DNA of 64,000 bases from Streptomyces sp. NBC_00271 (GCF_036178845.1 NZ_CP108070.1:3658001-3722000); one strand, 5' to 3'. Shown: positions 1-7,918, counted from the first letter of the stretch. Notes: a model not told the origin generated them from the sequence alone. Numbers and translations: made by a program.

Positions 1-229
1 CGATGTCGCCGCCGTGGGCCACCGCCTGTCCGCCCGCCGCCCGGATCTCCGCCACGACCCGCGCGGCCGGGCTGTCGGGGCCGGGCGTGCCGTCGAGGCC
101 CACCCCGAGGTCGTTCACGACGACCCGCGCGCCCTCGGCGGCGTACGCGAGCGCGTGCGCGCGGCCGAGTCCGCGCCCGGCGCCCGTGACGATCACGACC
201 CGCCCCTCGCACAGCAGCGGTCCACTCAT
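1..229 (-). CDS. SDR-family dehydrogenase, N-terminal part (cut by window edge)
   Basis: Only the first 76 or so residues are present; the rest lies left of the window. The N-terminus reads MSGPLLCEGRVVIVTGAGRG, containing the Rossmann dinucleotide-binding motif TGAGRGLG, followed by an NDLG segment after beta-strand 2. This NDLG is common in the hydroxyacyl-CoA dehydrogenase type of SDR. The ATG at 229 is preceded by AAGGAGGA and lies one base after the stop of the neighbouring SDR, so the two are probably co-transcribed. By position it corresponds to Rv3548c, an SDR beside echA20 in the M. tuberculosis KstR2 regulon. A role in steroid CD-ring degradation is inferred from context; the exact substrate is unknown. 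Confidence 0.85.
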   Translation of the reverse strand, partial: MSGPLLCEGRVVIVTGAGRGLGRAHALAYAAEGARVVVNDLGVGLDGTPGPDSPAARVVAEIRAAGGQAVAHGGDI

Positions 230-230
230 C

Positions 231-1025
231 TCAGTCCTCCTTGCCCGACGTGTCGAATGTGCCGGACGTACCGGACGTGCCGGCCTTGTTGGCGGTCGCC
301 GCGTCCAGGAAGGCGGGCCGCTCGCCGCCGCCGTGGACGAGCAACGAGGCCCCGCTGATGTACCTCGCCGCGTCCGAGGCGAGGAAGACCGCGGCCCCGC
401 CGATGTCGGACGGGTCGGCGAGGCGGCCCAGCGGGACGGTGCGGGAGACGGCCGCGATGCCGTCCTCGCCGCCGTAGTGCAGATGGGAGAGCTCGGTGCG
501 GACCATGCCGACGACGAGGGTGTTGACCCGGACGTCGGGAGCCCACTCGACGGCCATCGAACGGGCCAGGTTCGCAAGGCCCGCCTTGGCCGCCCCGTAC
601 GCCGCCGACCCGGGCGAGGGCCGCGCCCCGCTCACGCTGCCGATCATCACGATCGATCCCCGGGCCCGCCTGAGGTGCTCGTACGCGGCGAGCGAGGCGG
701 TCAGCGGCACGACGAGGTTCAGCTCGATCACGCGCGCGTGGCGCCCGGCGTCCGCCTCCGTCAGTGGCCGGTAGGGCGCGCCGCCCGCGTTGTTCACCAG
801 CACGTCGAGCCGGGGCAGCGCGGCGAAGAAGGCGTGCACGGCGGCCGGGTCGCGGAGGTCCACCGGCACGAACTCCGTGCCCTCCAGCGGTACGTCGGGG
901 GGCCTGCGGGCACAGACCACCACGTCCGCGCCCGCCTCGACGAACGCCCGGGCGATCCCGGCCCCCACCCCACGGGTGCCGCCCGTGACGACGACGATCC
1001 TGCCCCCGAGATCCAGGTTGTCCAC
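231..1025 (-). CDS. SDR-family dehydrogenase of the steroid CD-ring cluster
   Basis: A 264-residue short-chain dehydrogenase. It shows the cofactor motif TGGTRGVG near residue 14, NNAG in the middle, and the catalytic Ser with YGAAK (Tyr, Lys). The chosen start is GTG at 1025, preceded by GGGAGG; the open frame continues far upstream, but there it runs antisense to echA20 and is not credible. The C-terminus carries a Gly/Thr/Ser-rich tail after the SDR fold. It is divergent from echA20, with a candidate KstR2 operator in the 99-bp gap, and is followed after one base by another SDR. It is the positional equivalent of Rv3549c. Its precise reaction is not known. Confidence 0.88.
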   Translation of the reverse strand: MDNLDLGGRIVVVTGGTRGVGAGIARAFVEAGADVVVCARRPPDVPLEGTEFVPVDLRDPAAVHAFFAALPRLDVLVNNAGGAPYRPLTEADAGRHARVIELNLVVPLTASLAAYEHLRRARGSIVMIGSVSGARPSPGSAAYGAAKAGLANLARSMAVEWAPDVRVNTLVVGMVRTELSHLHYGGEDGIAAVSRTVPLGRLADPSDIGGAAVFLASDAARYISGASLLVHGGGERPAFLDAATANKAGTSGTSGTFDTSGKED

Positions 1026-1073
1026 AGGGCCTCCCGCCCGGATGCATTCACTGCTAGCTTCGAGAGTGCGCCT

Positions 1074-1087
1074 AACAAACGTTTGGT
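1074..1087. promoter_or_regulatory. candidate KstR2 operator A
   Basis: AACAAACGTTTGGT contains the perfect 10-bp palindrome CAAACGTTTG (1076-1085). The published mycobacterial KstR2 consensus is AnCAAGnnCTTGnT; this site fits except at the two inner G/C positions. It lies in the divergent gap between the SDR (start 1025) and echA20 (start 1125). It shares the frame CCTAnCAAAC..TTGnT with a second site at 7886-7905. Assignment to KstR2 is inferred from motif and context. Confidence 0.7.
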
Positions 1088-1124
1088 GGAATGGCTCTGA
1101 GGTGGAAAGGTAGCTGATGCGTCC

Positions 1125-1889
1125 ATGGGTGTCTCCACCTCGTCCCCGGAAAAGGGGATTTCCGTCGTCACGGTCGACTTCCCACCGGTGAACGCGCTGC
1201 CGGTGCGCGGCTGGTTCGACCTGGCCGACGCCCTGCGCGCGGCGGGCCGCGACCCCGGCGTCCGGTGCGTCGTGCTGACGGCCGAGGGGCGCGGTTTCAA
1301 CGCGGGCGTGGACATCAAGGAGATGCAGCGCGAGACCAGGGACAGCGGAGGCCATCGCGCGCTCATAGGGGCCAACCGCGGCTGTTTCGAGGCCTTCGCC
1401 GCGGTCTACGAGTGCGAGGTCCCCGTCGTCGCGGCGGTGCACGGCTTCTGTCTGGGCGGTGGGATCGGGCTGGTGGGGAACGCGGACGCGATCGTGGCGA
1501 GCGAGGACGCCACGTTCGGCCTGCCCGAGCTGGACCGCGGCGCCCTGGGCGCGGCCACGCATCTGGCCCGCCTGGTCCCGGGCCACCTGATGCGCGCGCT
1601 GTACTACACCTCGCGCACGGCGACCGCCGCCGAGCTGCACGCGCACGGCTCGGTGTGGCGGGTCGTGCCGCGCGAGGAACTGCCGGTCGCCGCGCTGGAG
1701 CTGGCGCGTGAGATAGCCGCCAAGGACGGCGAGCTGATCCGGCTCGCGAAGGCCGCGCTCAACGGCATCGACCCCGTGGACGTGCGCCGCAGCTACCGAT
1801 TCGAGCAGGGCTTCACCTTCGAGGCGAACCTCGGCGGGGTCGCCGACCGTGTCCGCGACACCTTCGGAAAGGAGGGGGTCGACAGGTGA
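1125..1889 (+). CDS. echA20: EchA20-like crotonase, steroid ring D hydrolase
   Basis: A 254-residue enoyl-CoA hydratase/isomerase-superfamily protein. The two oxyanion-hole regions are visible: GVDIKEM at residues 61-67 and HGFCLGGGIGL at 106-116. In M. tuberculosis and Rhodococcus, EchA20 opens ring D of the bicyclic HIEC-CoA to give COCHEA-CoA during cholesterol catabolism. Assignment here rests on the conserved neighbourhood: ipdA begins inside its stop codon (GTGA overlap), followed by ipdB and ipdC. The start is the ATG at 1125. A GGAAAGG lies upstream at a longer than ideal distance, so a GTG two codons downstream is possible. It is divergently transcribed from two SDR genes and is the first gene of its operon. 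Confidence 0.88.
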   Translation: MGVSTSSPEKGISVVTVDFPPVNALPVRGWFDLADALRAAGRDPGVRCVVLTAEGRGFNAGVDIKEMQRETRDSGGHRALIGANRGCFEAFAAVYECEVPVVAAVHGFCLGGGIGLVGNADAIVASEDATFGLPELDRGALGAATHLARLVPGHLMRALYYTSRTATAAELHAHGSVWRVVPREELPVAALELAREIAAKDGELIRLAKAALNGIDPVDVRRSYRFEQGFTFEANLGGVADRVRDTFGKEGVDR

Positions 1890-2749
1890 GCGACAAGACG
1901 ATGACCACCGACGAGGTGGTCTCCCGGCTCCACAGCGGGATGACTCTCGGCATCGGCGGCTGGGGCTCGCGCCGCAAGCCGATGGCCCTGGTGAGAGCAC
2001 TGCTCCGCACCAGGATCACCGATCTCACCGTGGTGTCGTACGGCGGCCCGGACGTCGGCCTGCTCGCCGCCGCGGGCCGGATCCGCCGGCTCGTCACCGC
2101 CTTCACCACCCTCGACTCGATCCCGCTCGAACCGCACTACCGGGCGGCACGCGAGCGCGGGGCGTTCGAGCTGATGGAGGTCGACGAGGCGATGTTCATG
2201 TGGGGCCTGCACGCCGCCGCGAACCGCCTGCCCTTCCTCCCCGTCCGGGCCGGGCTCGGCTCGGACGTGATGCGGGTCAACCCCACGCTGCGCACGGTCA
2301 CTTCGCCGTACGCCGATGCCTCCTCGGGGGTACGGGAGGAGCTCGTCGCCATGCCCGCCCTGCGCCTGGACGCGGCTCTGGTCCACATGAACCGCGCCGA
2401 CCGCCTGGGCAACGGTCAGTATCTGGGCCCGGACCCGTACTTCGACGACCTGTTCTGCGAGGCGGCCGACGCCGCGTACGTCTCGTGCGAGCGCGTGGTC
2501 GACACGGCGGAGCTCACCAAGGAGGCCGCCCCGCAGACCCTGCTGCTCAAGCGGTCGAGCGTGACGGGCGTCGTCGAGACTCCGAACGGCGCGCACTTCA
2601 CGTCCTGCGCCCCCGACCACGGACGCGACGAGCCCTTCCAGAAGCTGTACGCCACCACGCCGTACGCCGAGTTCGCCGCGCGCTTCCTCACCGGCGACGA
2701 ACAGGCCTACCAGTCCGCCGTACGGGCCTGGCACAAGGAGCAGCGATGA
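1886..2749 (+). CDS. ipdA: IpdA, alpha subunit of COCHEA-CoA hydrolase
   Basis: A 287-residue protein of the class I CoA-transferase alpha-subunit fold, with the early glycine-rich loop GIGGWGSRRKP (residues 22-32). In the family, IpdAB is not a transferase but hydrolyses the last steroid ring (ring C) of COCHEA-CoA. A Glu-rich patch, MEVDEAMF (residues 97-104), probably holds the equivalent of the catalytic Glu described for mycobacterial IpdA; the exact alignment is inferred. The GTG start overlaps the echA20 stop (GTGA) and its own stop overlaps the ipdB start (ATGA), which implies translational coupling and equal subunit supply. Confidence 0.92.
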   Translation: MSDKTMTTDEVVSRLHSGMTLGIGGWGSRRKPMALVRALLRTRITDLTVVSYGGPDVGLLAAAGRIRRLVTAFTTLDSIPLEPHYRAARERGAFELMEVDEAMFMWGLHAAANRLPFLPVRAGLGSDVMRVNPTLRTVTSPYADASSGVREELVAMPALRLDAALVHMNRADRLGNGQYLGPDPYFDDLFCEAADAAYVSCERVVDTAELTKEAAPQTLLLKRSSVTGVVETPNGAHFTSCAPDHGRDEPFQKLYATTPYAEFAARFLTGDEQAYQSAVRAWHKEQR

Positions 2750-3516
2750 GCCCCGCGTCCACCCCCGCCCCCGGTGCCCCCGCAGCCGTGGTCACCCGCG
2801 CCGAGTACTGCGTGATCGCCTGCGCCGAGGCCTGGCGGGACAACGGCGAGGTGCTCGCCAGCCCCATGGGTCCCATCCCCTCCATCGGCGCCCGTCTCGC
2901 CAAGCGCACCTTCTCCCCCGATCTGCTGCTGACCGACGGCGAGGCGATGCTCATCGGCCTCGACGACACCCCGGAGGGCTGGCTGCCGTACCGGCAGCAC
3001 CTGACCATGGTCACCGGCGGACGAAGGCACGTGATGATGGGCGCGAGTCAGCTCGACCGCTTCGGCAACCAGAACATCTCCTGCATCGGTGACTGGTCCA
3101 GGCCCACGCGCCAGCTGCTCGGCGTGCGCGGCGCGCCGGTCAACACCTTGAACAACCCGACCAGTTACTGGGTCCCCAGACACTCGCCGCGCGTCTTCGT
3201 CGAGCGGGTCGACATGGTGTGCGGGGTGGGGTACGACCGTGCCGCCGCCGCGGGCCCGAGCGCCACCCGTTTTCATCGCATCCCGCGCGTGGTGAGCGAC
3301 CTCGGTGTCTTCGACTTCGCCACCCCCGACCACTCGATGCGGCTCGCCTCACTGCACCCGGGCGTCACCGTGGAGCAGGTGCGGGAGGCGACGGGCTTCG
3401 GGCTGTCGGTCCCCGACGAGGTGCCCCGCACCCGCGAACCGAGTCCCGAGGAGCTGAGACTGATCCGCGAGGTCATCGATCCGGGCGGTGCCCGGGATCG
3501 AGAGGTCAGGAGCTGA
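2746..3516 (+). CDS. ipdB: IpdB, beta subunit of COCHEA-CoA hydrolase
   Basis: A 256-residue CoA-transferase beta-subunit-like protein and partner of IpdA in hydrolytic opening of steroid ring C. It begins MSPASTPAPGAPAAVVTRAE; the first 15 residues are a Pro/Ala-rich leader before the conserved RAEYCVIACAEAW segment. Other family-typical stretches are SPMGPIPSIGARLAK and MMGASQLDRFGNQNIS. The ATG at 2746 overlaps the ipdA stop (ATGA), and AAGGAG lies just upstream within ipdA. The open frame extends upstream of this ATG but only antisense-free within ipdA in another frame, so the longer version is rejected. The last base of its stop is the first base of the ipdC start. Confidence 0.92.
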   Translation: MSPASTPAPGAPAAVVTRAEYCVIACAEAWRDNGEVLASPMGPIPSIGARLAKRTFSPDLLLTDGEAMLIGLDDTPEGWLPYRQHLTMVTGGRRHVMMGASQLDRFGNQNISCIGDWSRPTRQLLGVRGAPVNTLNNPTSYWVPRHSPRVFVERVDMVCGVGYDRAAAAGPSATRFHRIPRVVSDLGVFDFATPDHSMRLASLHPGVTVEQVREATGFGLSVPDEVPRTREPSPEELRLIREVIDPGGARDREVRS

Positions 3517-4580
3517 TGGAGACCGCGCTCACCCGCCTCGTCGGTGTCCGTCACCCCGTCGTGCAGACCGGTATGGGCTGGGTCGCGGGCCCCCGCCTGG
3601 TGTCGGCGGCGGCGAACGCGGGGGCGCTGGGCATCCTGGCCTCCGCGACGATGACCCTCGACCATCTGAGAGAGGCCATACGCGAGGTCAGGTCCCGTAC
3701 GGACGCGCCGTTCGGGGTGAATCTGCGCGCCGACGCCGGCGACGCGGGCGAGCGGGTACGGATCATCGTCGAGGAAGGGGTGAGGGTCGCGTCGTTCGCC
3801 CTCGCGCCGTCCCGCGAGCTGATCGCCCAGCTGAAGGAGGCGGGCGTGGTCGTCGTCCCCTCCGTCGGGGCACGCCGGCATGCCGAGAAGGTGGCCGCCT
3901 GGGGCGCGGACGCGGTGATCGTGCAGGGCGGCGAGGGCGGCGGCCACACCGGCGAGGTCGCGACGACGGTGCTGCTGCCGCAGGTGGTGGACGCGGTGGA
4001 CATCCCGGTGGTGGCGGCGGGCGGTTTCCACGACGGGCGGGGGCTGGTCGCGGCGCTGGCGTACGGGGCGGCGGGCATCGCCATGGGCACCCGTTTCCTG
4101 CTCACCTCGGACTCGACCGTTCCGGCCGCGGTGAAGGCGAAGTACCTGGCGGCGACGGTCAGGGACGTCACGGTCACGACGGCCGTGGACGGCCTCCCCC
4201 ATCGCATGCTGCGTACGGACTTCGTCGACTCCTTGGAGAGGTCCGGCCGTGCGAGGGCCCTCGCGCAGGCCGTCCGCCGGGCCGCGGGCTTCCGGCGGAT
4301 CTCCGGGCTGTCCTGGTCGCGGATGGTCCGCGACGGTCTCGCCATGAAGCACGGCAGGGAGCTGACCTGGAGCCAGGTGCTGCTCGCCGCGAACACACCG
4401 ATGCTCCTGAAGTCGTCGATGGTGGACGGGCGCACGGACCTGGGGGTGATGGCCTCGGGACAGGTCGCGGGGGTGATCGAGGACCTGCCGTCGTGCAAGG
4501 AGCTGGTCGACCGGGTGATGGCGGAAGCCCGGGAAACCCTCGATGCCCTGGCGGTCGTGGGTGCTTCAATGCCCGGGTGA
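3516..4580 (+). CDS. ipdC: IpdC-like FMN oxidoreductase (nitronate monooxygenase fold)
   Basis: A 354-residue TIM-barrel flavoprotein of the 2-nitropropane dioxygenase/enoyl-reductase group. FMN-phosphate-binding loops are visible: QGGEGGGHTG, VAAGGFHDGRG and AAGIAMGTRFL. In mycobacteria IpdC is a flavin-dependent, NAD(P)H-linked oxidoreductase thought to set the ring-C double bond before EchA20 acts. The start ATG shares one base with the ipdB stop (TGATG), with AGGAG just upstream. Its stop overlaps the GTG of the SIMPL gene (GTGA). The order echA20-ipdA-ipdB-ipdC is the same as Rv3550-Rv3553. Confidence 0.9.
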   Translation: METALTRLVGVRHPVVQTGMGWVAGPRLVSAAANAGALGILASATMTLDHLREAIREVRSRTDAPFGVNLRADAGDAGERVRIIVEEGVRVASFALAPSRELIAQLKEAGVVVVPSVGARRHAEKVAAWGADAVIVQGGEGGGHTGEVATTVLLPQVVDAVDIPVVAAGGFHDGRGLVAALAYGAAGIAMGTRFLLTSDSTVPAAVKAKYLAATVRDVTVTTAVDGLPHRMLRTDFVDSLERSGRARALAQAVRRAAGFRRISGLSWSRMVRDGLAMKHGRELTWSQVLLAANTPMLLKSSMVDGRTDLGVMASGQVAGVIEDLPSCKELVDRVMAEARETLDALAVVGASMPG

Positions 4581-5218
4581 CTCAGACCATAAGAGAGCCG
4601 TGGGGCCTCAGTGTGTTCGGTGCGGGAAGCGTGCGGGCGGAACCTCAGCTGGTGCGGGTGAAGTTGGCGGTCGACGTGCTGGAGCCGTCGCCCGACAAGG
4701 CGTTCCAGGAGGCGGGCTCGGCGGTGTCCCGGCTGCGCGAGACGCTGCGCGGACACGGGATACCGGACGCGTCGGTCTCCGGATCCAAGCTGTCGCTCCA
4801 ATCCGAGTACGACGGCTACGGAACCGGCCGGAAGTTCCTCGGTTACCGCTGCCAGGCCTCGTACGTCATCGAGATCGAGACGATCGACGACCTGCAGCGG
4901 CTCATCGTCGACGCGGTCGACGCGGGCGCCAACCGGGTCGACGACGTCGTCTTCGACGTACGCGACAAGCCCGCGCTGCGCGACGAGGCCCGGCGCCGGG
5001 CCGTGGACGCGGCCCGGCGGAAGGCGGAGGTGTACGCGGAGGCGGCGGGCGTCCCGCTGGGCACGGTGCTGCACATCCAGGACGTGGACGCCGAGTCGTG
5101 GGAAATGCGCAGCCACCGGGGACACGGCGGTGGCGGCGGAAGCTCGGAAGGCGACCTGGCCCCCGGCATGGTCGAGGTCCACGCGGGCGTACTGCTGGGC
5201 TTCTCGCTCGGCCGCTGA
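4577..5218 (+). CDS. SIMPL-domain (DUF541) protein
   Basis: A 213-residue protein with the hallmarks of the SIMPL/DUF541 family: an N-terminal WGLSVFGAGSVRAEP stretch, a conserved central helix-strand pattern, and a PALRDEARRRAVDAARRKAE helix followed by GVPLGTVLHIQD. The family is usually exported or membrane-associated; here no clear signal peptide is seen, so a cytoplasmic site is possible. The GTG start overlaps the ipdC stop by four bases, so it is the last gene of the echA20-ipdABC operon. Its stop lies 14 bp from the convergent fadA6 stop. No steroid role is established; the coupling is the only functional clue. Confidence 0.8.
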   Translation: MTQTIREPWGLSVFGAGSVRAEPQLVRVKLAVDVLEPSPDKAFQEAGSAVSRLRETLRGHGIPDASVSGSKLSLQSEYDGYGTGRKFLGYRCQASYVIEIETIDDLQRLIVDAVDAGANRVDDVVFDVRDKPALRDEARRRAVDAARRKAEVYAEAAGVPLGTVLHIQDVDAESWEMRSHRGHGGGGGSSEGDLAPGMVEVHAGVLLGFSLGR

Positions 5219-5232
5219 CGCCCGCCCGGGCC

Positions 5233-6390
5233 TCAGAGCCTTTCGATGATCGTCACGTTCGCCTGGCCGCCGCCCTCGCACATCGTCTGGAGGCCGAACC
5301 GGCCGCCGGTGCGCTCCAGTTCGTGCAGGAGCGTCGTCATCAGCTTCACGCCCGTCGCCCCCAACGGATGTCCCAGAGCGATGGCGCCGCCGTTGACGTT
5401 GACCTTCTCCGGGTCGGCGCCGGTCTCCTTGAGCCAGGCGAGGACGACCGGGGCGAAGGCTTCGTTGATCTCGACGAGGTCGATGGCGTCGAGGGACATG
5501 CCGGTCTTCTTCAGGGCGTACGCGGTGGCCGGGATGGGCGCGGACAGCATGCGGATGGGGTCCTCGCCGCGCACGGAGAGGTGGTGGACGCGGGCGCGCG
5601 GGGTCAGCCCGTGCTCCCGTACCGCCCGCTCGGAGGCGAGCAGCATCGCGGCGGCGCCGTCGGAGACCTGGGAGGAGCAGGCGGCGGTGATGGTGCCGCC
5701 CTCGACGACCGGCTTGAGGCCCGCCATCTTCTCCGGTGAGGTGTCCCTGCGCGGGCCCTCGTCGGCGGTGACCTCGCCGTAGGCCACGGTCTCGCGGGCG
5801 AAGCGGCCCTCGTCGATGGCGCGGATCGCCCGCCGGTGCGAGCGGAGGGCGAACTCCTCCTGGTCGCTGCGGCTGATGCCCCACTTGGCGGCGATCATCT
5901 CGGCGCCGGCGAACTGGTTGACGGGCAGGTCGCCGTAGCGCGCCCGCCAGCCCTCGCTGCCCGCGAAGGGGCCTTCGGTGAGGCCGAGGGGGTCGGCGGC
6001 CTGGCGGGAGGCGAAGGCGATGGGGATCTGGCTCATGTTCTGCACTCCGCCCGCGACCACCAGGTCCTGGGTGCCGGACAGGACGCCCTGGGCGGCGAAG
6101 TGCACGGCCTGCTGGGAGGAACCGCACTGCCGGTCGACGGTGACGCCCGGCACCTCCTCGGGGAGCCCGGCCGCCAGCCAGCAGGTGCGGGCGATGTCTC
6201 CGGCCTGCGGCCCCACGGTGTCCAGACAGCCGAAGACGACGTCCTCGACGGCGGCCGGGTCCACTCCGGAGCGCTCGACCAGCGCCTTGAGGACATGCGC
6301 GCCGAGGTCGGCCGGGTGGACACCGCTCAGGCCTCCCCCGCGCCGCCCGACGGGCGTACGGACCGCTTCGACGATGTAGGCCTCGGCCAT
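5233..6390 (-). CDS. fadA6: FadA6-like thiolase
   Basis: A 385-residue acetyl-CoA acetyltransferase-family thiolase. It has the nucleophilic Cys in DRQCGSSQQA (Cys89), NEAFAP, the His loop GGAIALGHPLGATG, and the C-terminal Cys loop CEGGGQANV. FadA6 acts thiolytically on the open-chain dioxo-dioyl-CoA formed after ring C opening. The start chosen is ATG 6390 (MAEAYIVEAVRTP) with GAGGGAGT upstream; a longer frame adds twelve residues that fall inside a tandem repeat. It is downstream of kstR2 on the same strand (39-bp gap) and equivalent to Rv3556c. Confidence 0.9.
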   Translation of the reverse strand: MAEAYIVEAVRTPVGRRGGGLSGVHPADLGAHVLKALVERSGVDPAAVEDVVFGCLDTVGPQAGDIARTCWLAAGLPEEVPGVTVDRQCGSSQQAVHFAAQGVLSGTQDLVVAGGVQNMSQIPIAFASRQAADPLGLTEGPFAGSEGWRARYGDLPVNQFAGAEMIAAKWGISRSDQEEFALRSHRRAIRAIDEGRFARETVAYGEVTADEGPRRDTSPEKMAGLKPVVEGGTITAACSSQVSDGAAAMLLASERAVREHGLTPRARVHHLSVRGEDPIRMLSAPIPATAYALKKTGMSLDAIDLVEINEAFAPVVLAWLKETGADPEKVNVNGGAIALGHPLGATGVKLMTTLLHELERTGGRFGLQTMCEGGGQANVTIIERL

Positions 6391-6402
6391 GACAACTCCC
6401 TC

Positions 6403-6434
6403 GCAGACATGGGGTATAGCAGACATGGGCTATG
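6403..6434. repeat. 16-bp tandem duplication between kstR2 and fadA6
   Basis: Two adjacent 16-bp units, GCAGACATGGGGTATA (6403-6418) and GCAGACATGGGCTATG (6419-6434), differ at two positions. The second unit spans the kstR2 stop codon (6430-6432), so the duplication may have created the present end of kstR2 and the leader of fadA6. Confidence 0.85.
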
Positions 6435-7041
6435 CGCGTACGGAGATGCCGTCCAGCACCATCGACAGGTACTGCCGGGCGATCTCCTCGGGGCTGTGCT
6501 GTCCGCCGGGCCGGTACCAGGACGCGGCGACCCACACGGTGTCGCGCACGAAGCGGTAGGTGAGCCGGATGTCGAGGTCGGCCCGGAAGGCCTCGGCGGC
6601 CACGCCGCGCTCCAGCGTGCTCAGCCACGCCTTCTCGAAGTTGCGCTGCGAGTCGGCGAGGAAGGCGAAGCGCTGCTGGGCGGCGAGGTGCCGGGACTCC
6701 TTCTGGTAGATGGCGACGGCGGCACGATGCCGGTCGATCTCCCGGAACGACTCCGTGACCAGGGCCTCCAGGGTCTGGCGCGGGCCGAGTTCGGCGTCCA
6801 GGACGGCGTCGTAGCCCTCCCAGAGCTCGTCGAGGAAGGTCCGCAGGATCTCCTCCAGCATCGATTCCTTGGAGTCGAAGTGGTAGTAGAGGCTGCCCGC
6901 GAGCATCCCGGCCTCGTCCGCGATCTTGCGTACGGTGGTGGCGTTGTAGCCCTGCTCGGCGAAGACCTCCGCGGCGGTGTCGAGGAGTTCGCGGCGCCGC
7001 TCGGGGGTGGCGGTCACCTGGGGCTTCTTCTTGGTAGGCAC
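6430..7041 (-). CDS. kstR2: KstR2-like TetR repressor
   Basis: A 203-residue TetR-family regulator. The N-terminal HTH region (about residues 15-58) is clear: RRRELLDTAAEVFAEQGYNA, TVRKIADEAGM and SLYYHFDSKESML. The rest is an all-helical ligand domain. KstR2 of actinobacteria represses the HIP (CD-ring) genes and is released by HIP-CoA. Identity is inferred from its position between fadA6 and ipdF, as in Rv3556c-Rv3557c-Rv3559c, and from two related candidate operators in the cluster's divergent promoter gaps. The ATG at 7041 starts MPTKKKPQ; a TTCCATTGTGG segment lies upstream without a strong Shine-Dalgarno, so the exact start is slightly uncertain. Confidence 0.87.
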   Translation of the reverse strand: MPTKKKPQVTATPERRRELLDTAAEVFAEQGYNATTVRKIADEAGMLAGSLYYHFDSKESMLEEILRTFLDELWEGYDAVLDAELGPRQTLEALVTESFREIDRHRAAVAIYQKESRHLAAQQRFAFLADSQRNFEKAWLSTLERGVAAEAFRADLDIRLTYRFVRDTVWVAASWYRPGGQHSPEEIARQYLSMVLDGISVRA

Positions 7042-7080
7042 GGTTCCATTGTGGTCCCAGGGGTGCGGGCCGACGGCGCC

Positions 7081-7872
7081 CTACGCACGTTGGCTGCTGA
7101 CGGAGACGACTTCGCCGGTCAGGTACGAGGAGTAGCCGGACGCCAGGAACACCATCACGTTGGCCACCTCCCAGGGCTGCGCGTAGCGGCCGAAGGCCTC
7201 GCGGCCCGTCAGTTCCTCCAGCAGCTCGGGCGTGGTCACCTTCACCAGGTGCGGGTGCATGGCGAGACTCGGTGACACCGCGTTGACGCGCACCCCGTAC
7301 TCGGCGGCCTCGACGGCCGCGCACCGGGTGAGCGCCATGACGCCCGCCTTGGCGGCGGCGTAGTGCGCCTGACCGGCCTGGGCGCGCCAGCCGACGACGG
7401 AGGCGTTGTTGACGACGACTCCGCCGCCGCCCTGGTCCCGGAAACGGCGCAAGGCGGCCCGGGTACACCGGAACGTGCCGTTCAGTGTCACGTCCAGCAC
7501 CCTCGACCACTGTTCGTCGGTCATGTCGACGAGGGCACAAGTGCCGCCGAGGCCCGCGTTGTTGACGACGATGTCCAGGCCGTCGTGGAGCTCTCCCGCC
7601 AACGCGAAGAGCGCTTCCACCTGCTGCTCGTCCGTCACGTCGCACGGCAGCGAGGCGACGCTCGCCGCGCCGAACTCCGCGGCGAGGGCCTCTTCGCTCT
7701 CCTTGAGGCGGCGGACATGGGCGTCACTGATGACCACCCGCGCCCCCTCCTCCAGGAACCTGCGTGCCGTCGCCCCGCCGATGCCCGCGCCCGCGGCGGC
7801 GGTGATGACGGCGGTGCGCCCGGTCAGCAGCCCGTGCCCGCTGACGTACGCCGGACTCTCGACGTCGCTCAT
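7081..7872 (-). CDS. ipdF: IpdF-like SDR dehydrogenase
   Basis: A 263-residue SDR. The cofactor loop is TAAAGAGIGG (residues 24-33), an atypical glycine motif with Ala where many SDRs have Gly, as in mycobacterial IpdF. It also has NNAGLGG and the catalytic NASVVGWRAQAGQAHYAAAK (Ser, Tyr, Lys). IpdF oxidises the ring-C hydroxyl of CD-ring CoA intermediates. It lies directly upstream of kstR2 on the same strand and is divergent from fadE30, with candidate operator B in the 46-bp gap. The ATG at 7872 is the only start before the divergent promoter. Confidence 0.88.
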   Translation of the reverse strand: MSDVESPAYVSGHGLLTGRTAVITAAAGAGIGGATARRFLEEGARVVISDAHVRRLKESEEALAAEFGAASVASLPCDVTDEQQVEALFALAGELHDGLDIVVNNAGLGGTCALVDMTDEQWSRVLDVTLNGTFRCTRAALRRFRDQGGGGVVVNNASVVGWRAQAGQAHYAAAKAGVMALTRCAAVEAAEYGVRVNAVSPSLAMHPHLVKVTTPELLEELTGREAFGRYAQPWEVANVMVFLASGYSSYLTGEVVSVSSQRA

Positions 7873-7885
7873 ACCTCCACGCTAA

Positions 7886-7905
7886 CCTACCAAACACTTG
7901 TTAGG
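7886..7905. promoter_or_regulatory. candidate KstR2 operator B
   Basis: CCTACCAAACACTTGTTAGG is an imperfect 20-bp palindrome. Its core ACCAAACACTTGTT (7889-7902) matches the mycobacterial KstR2 consensus AnCAAGnnCTTGnT at every fixed position but one. It lies between the divergent ipdF (start 7872) and fadE30-like gene (start 7919). It agrees with operator A at 14 of 20 aligned positions. Confidence 0.8.
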
Positions 7906-7918
7906 GAAGGTGCTGCCG

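Noticed and set aside
231..2000. An N-terminal extension of the SDR gene to 589 residues
   Set aside because: The extra 325 codons run antisense to echA20 and through a candidate operator. A GTG with GGGAGG fits the SDR fold.
3551..7645. A very long open frame on the minus strand (1364 codons) covering ipdC, the SIMPL gene, fadA6, kstR2 and ipdF
   Set aside because: It is an antisense and out-of-phase shadow of well-recognised genes, Arg/Gly/Ala-rich and without domains. It is caused by high GC.
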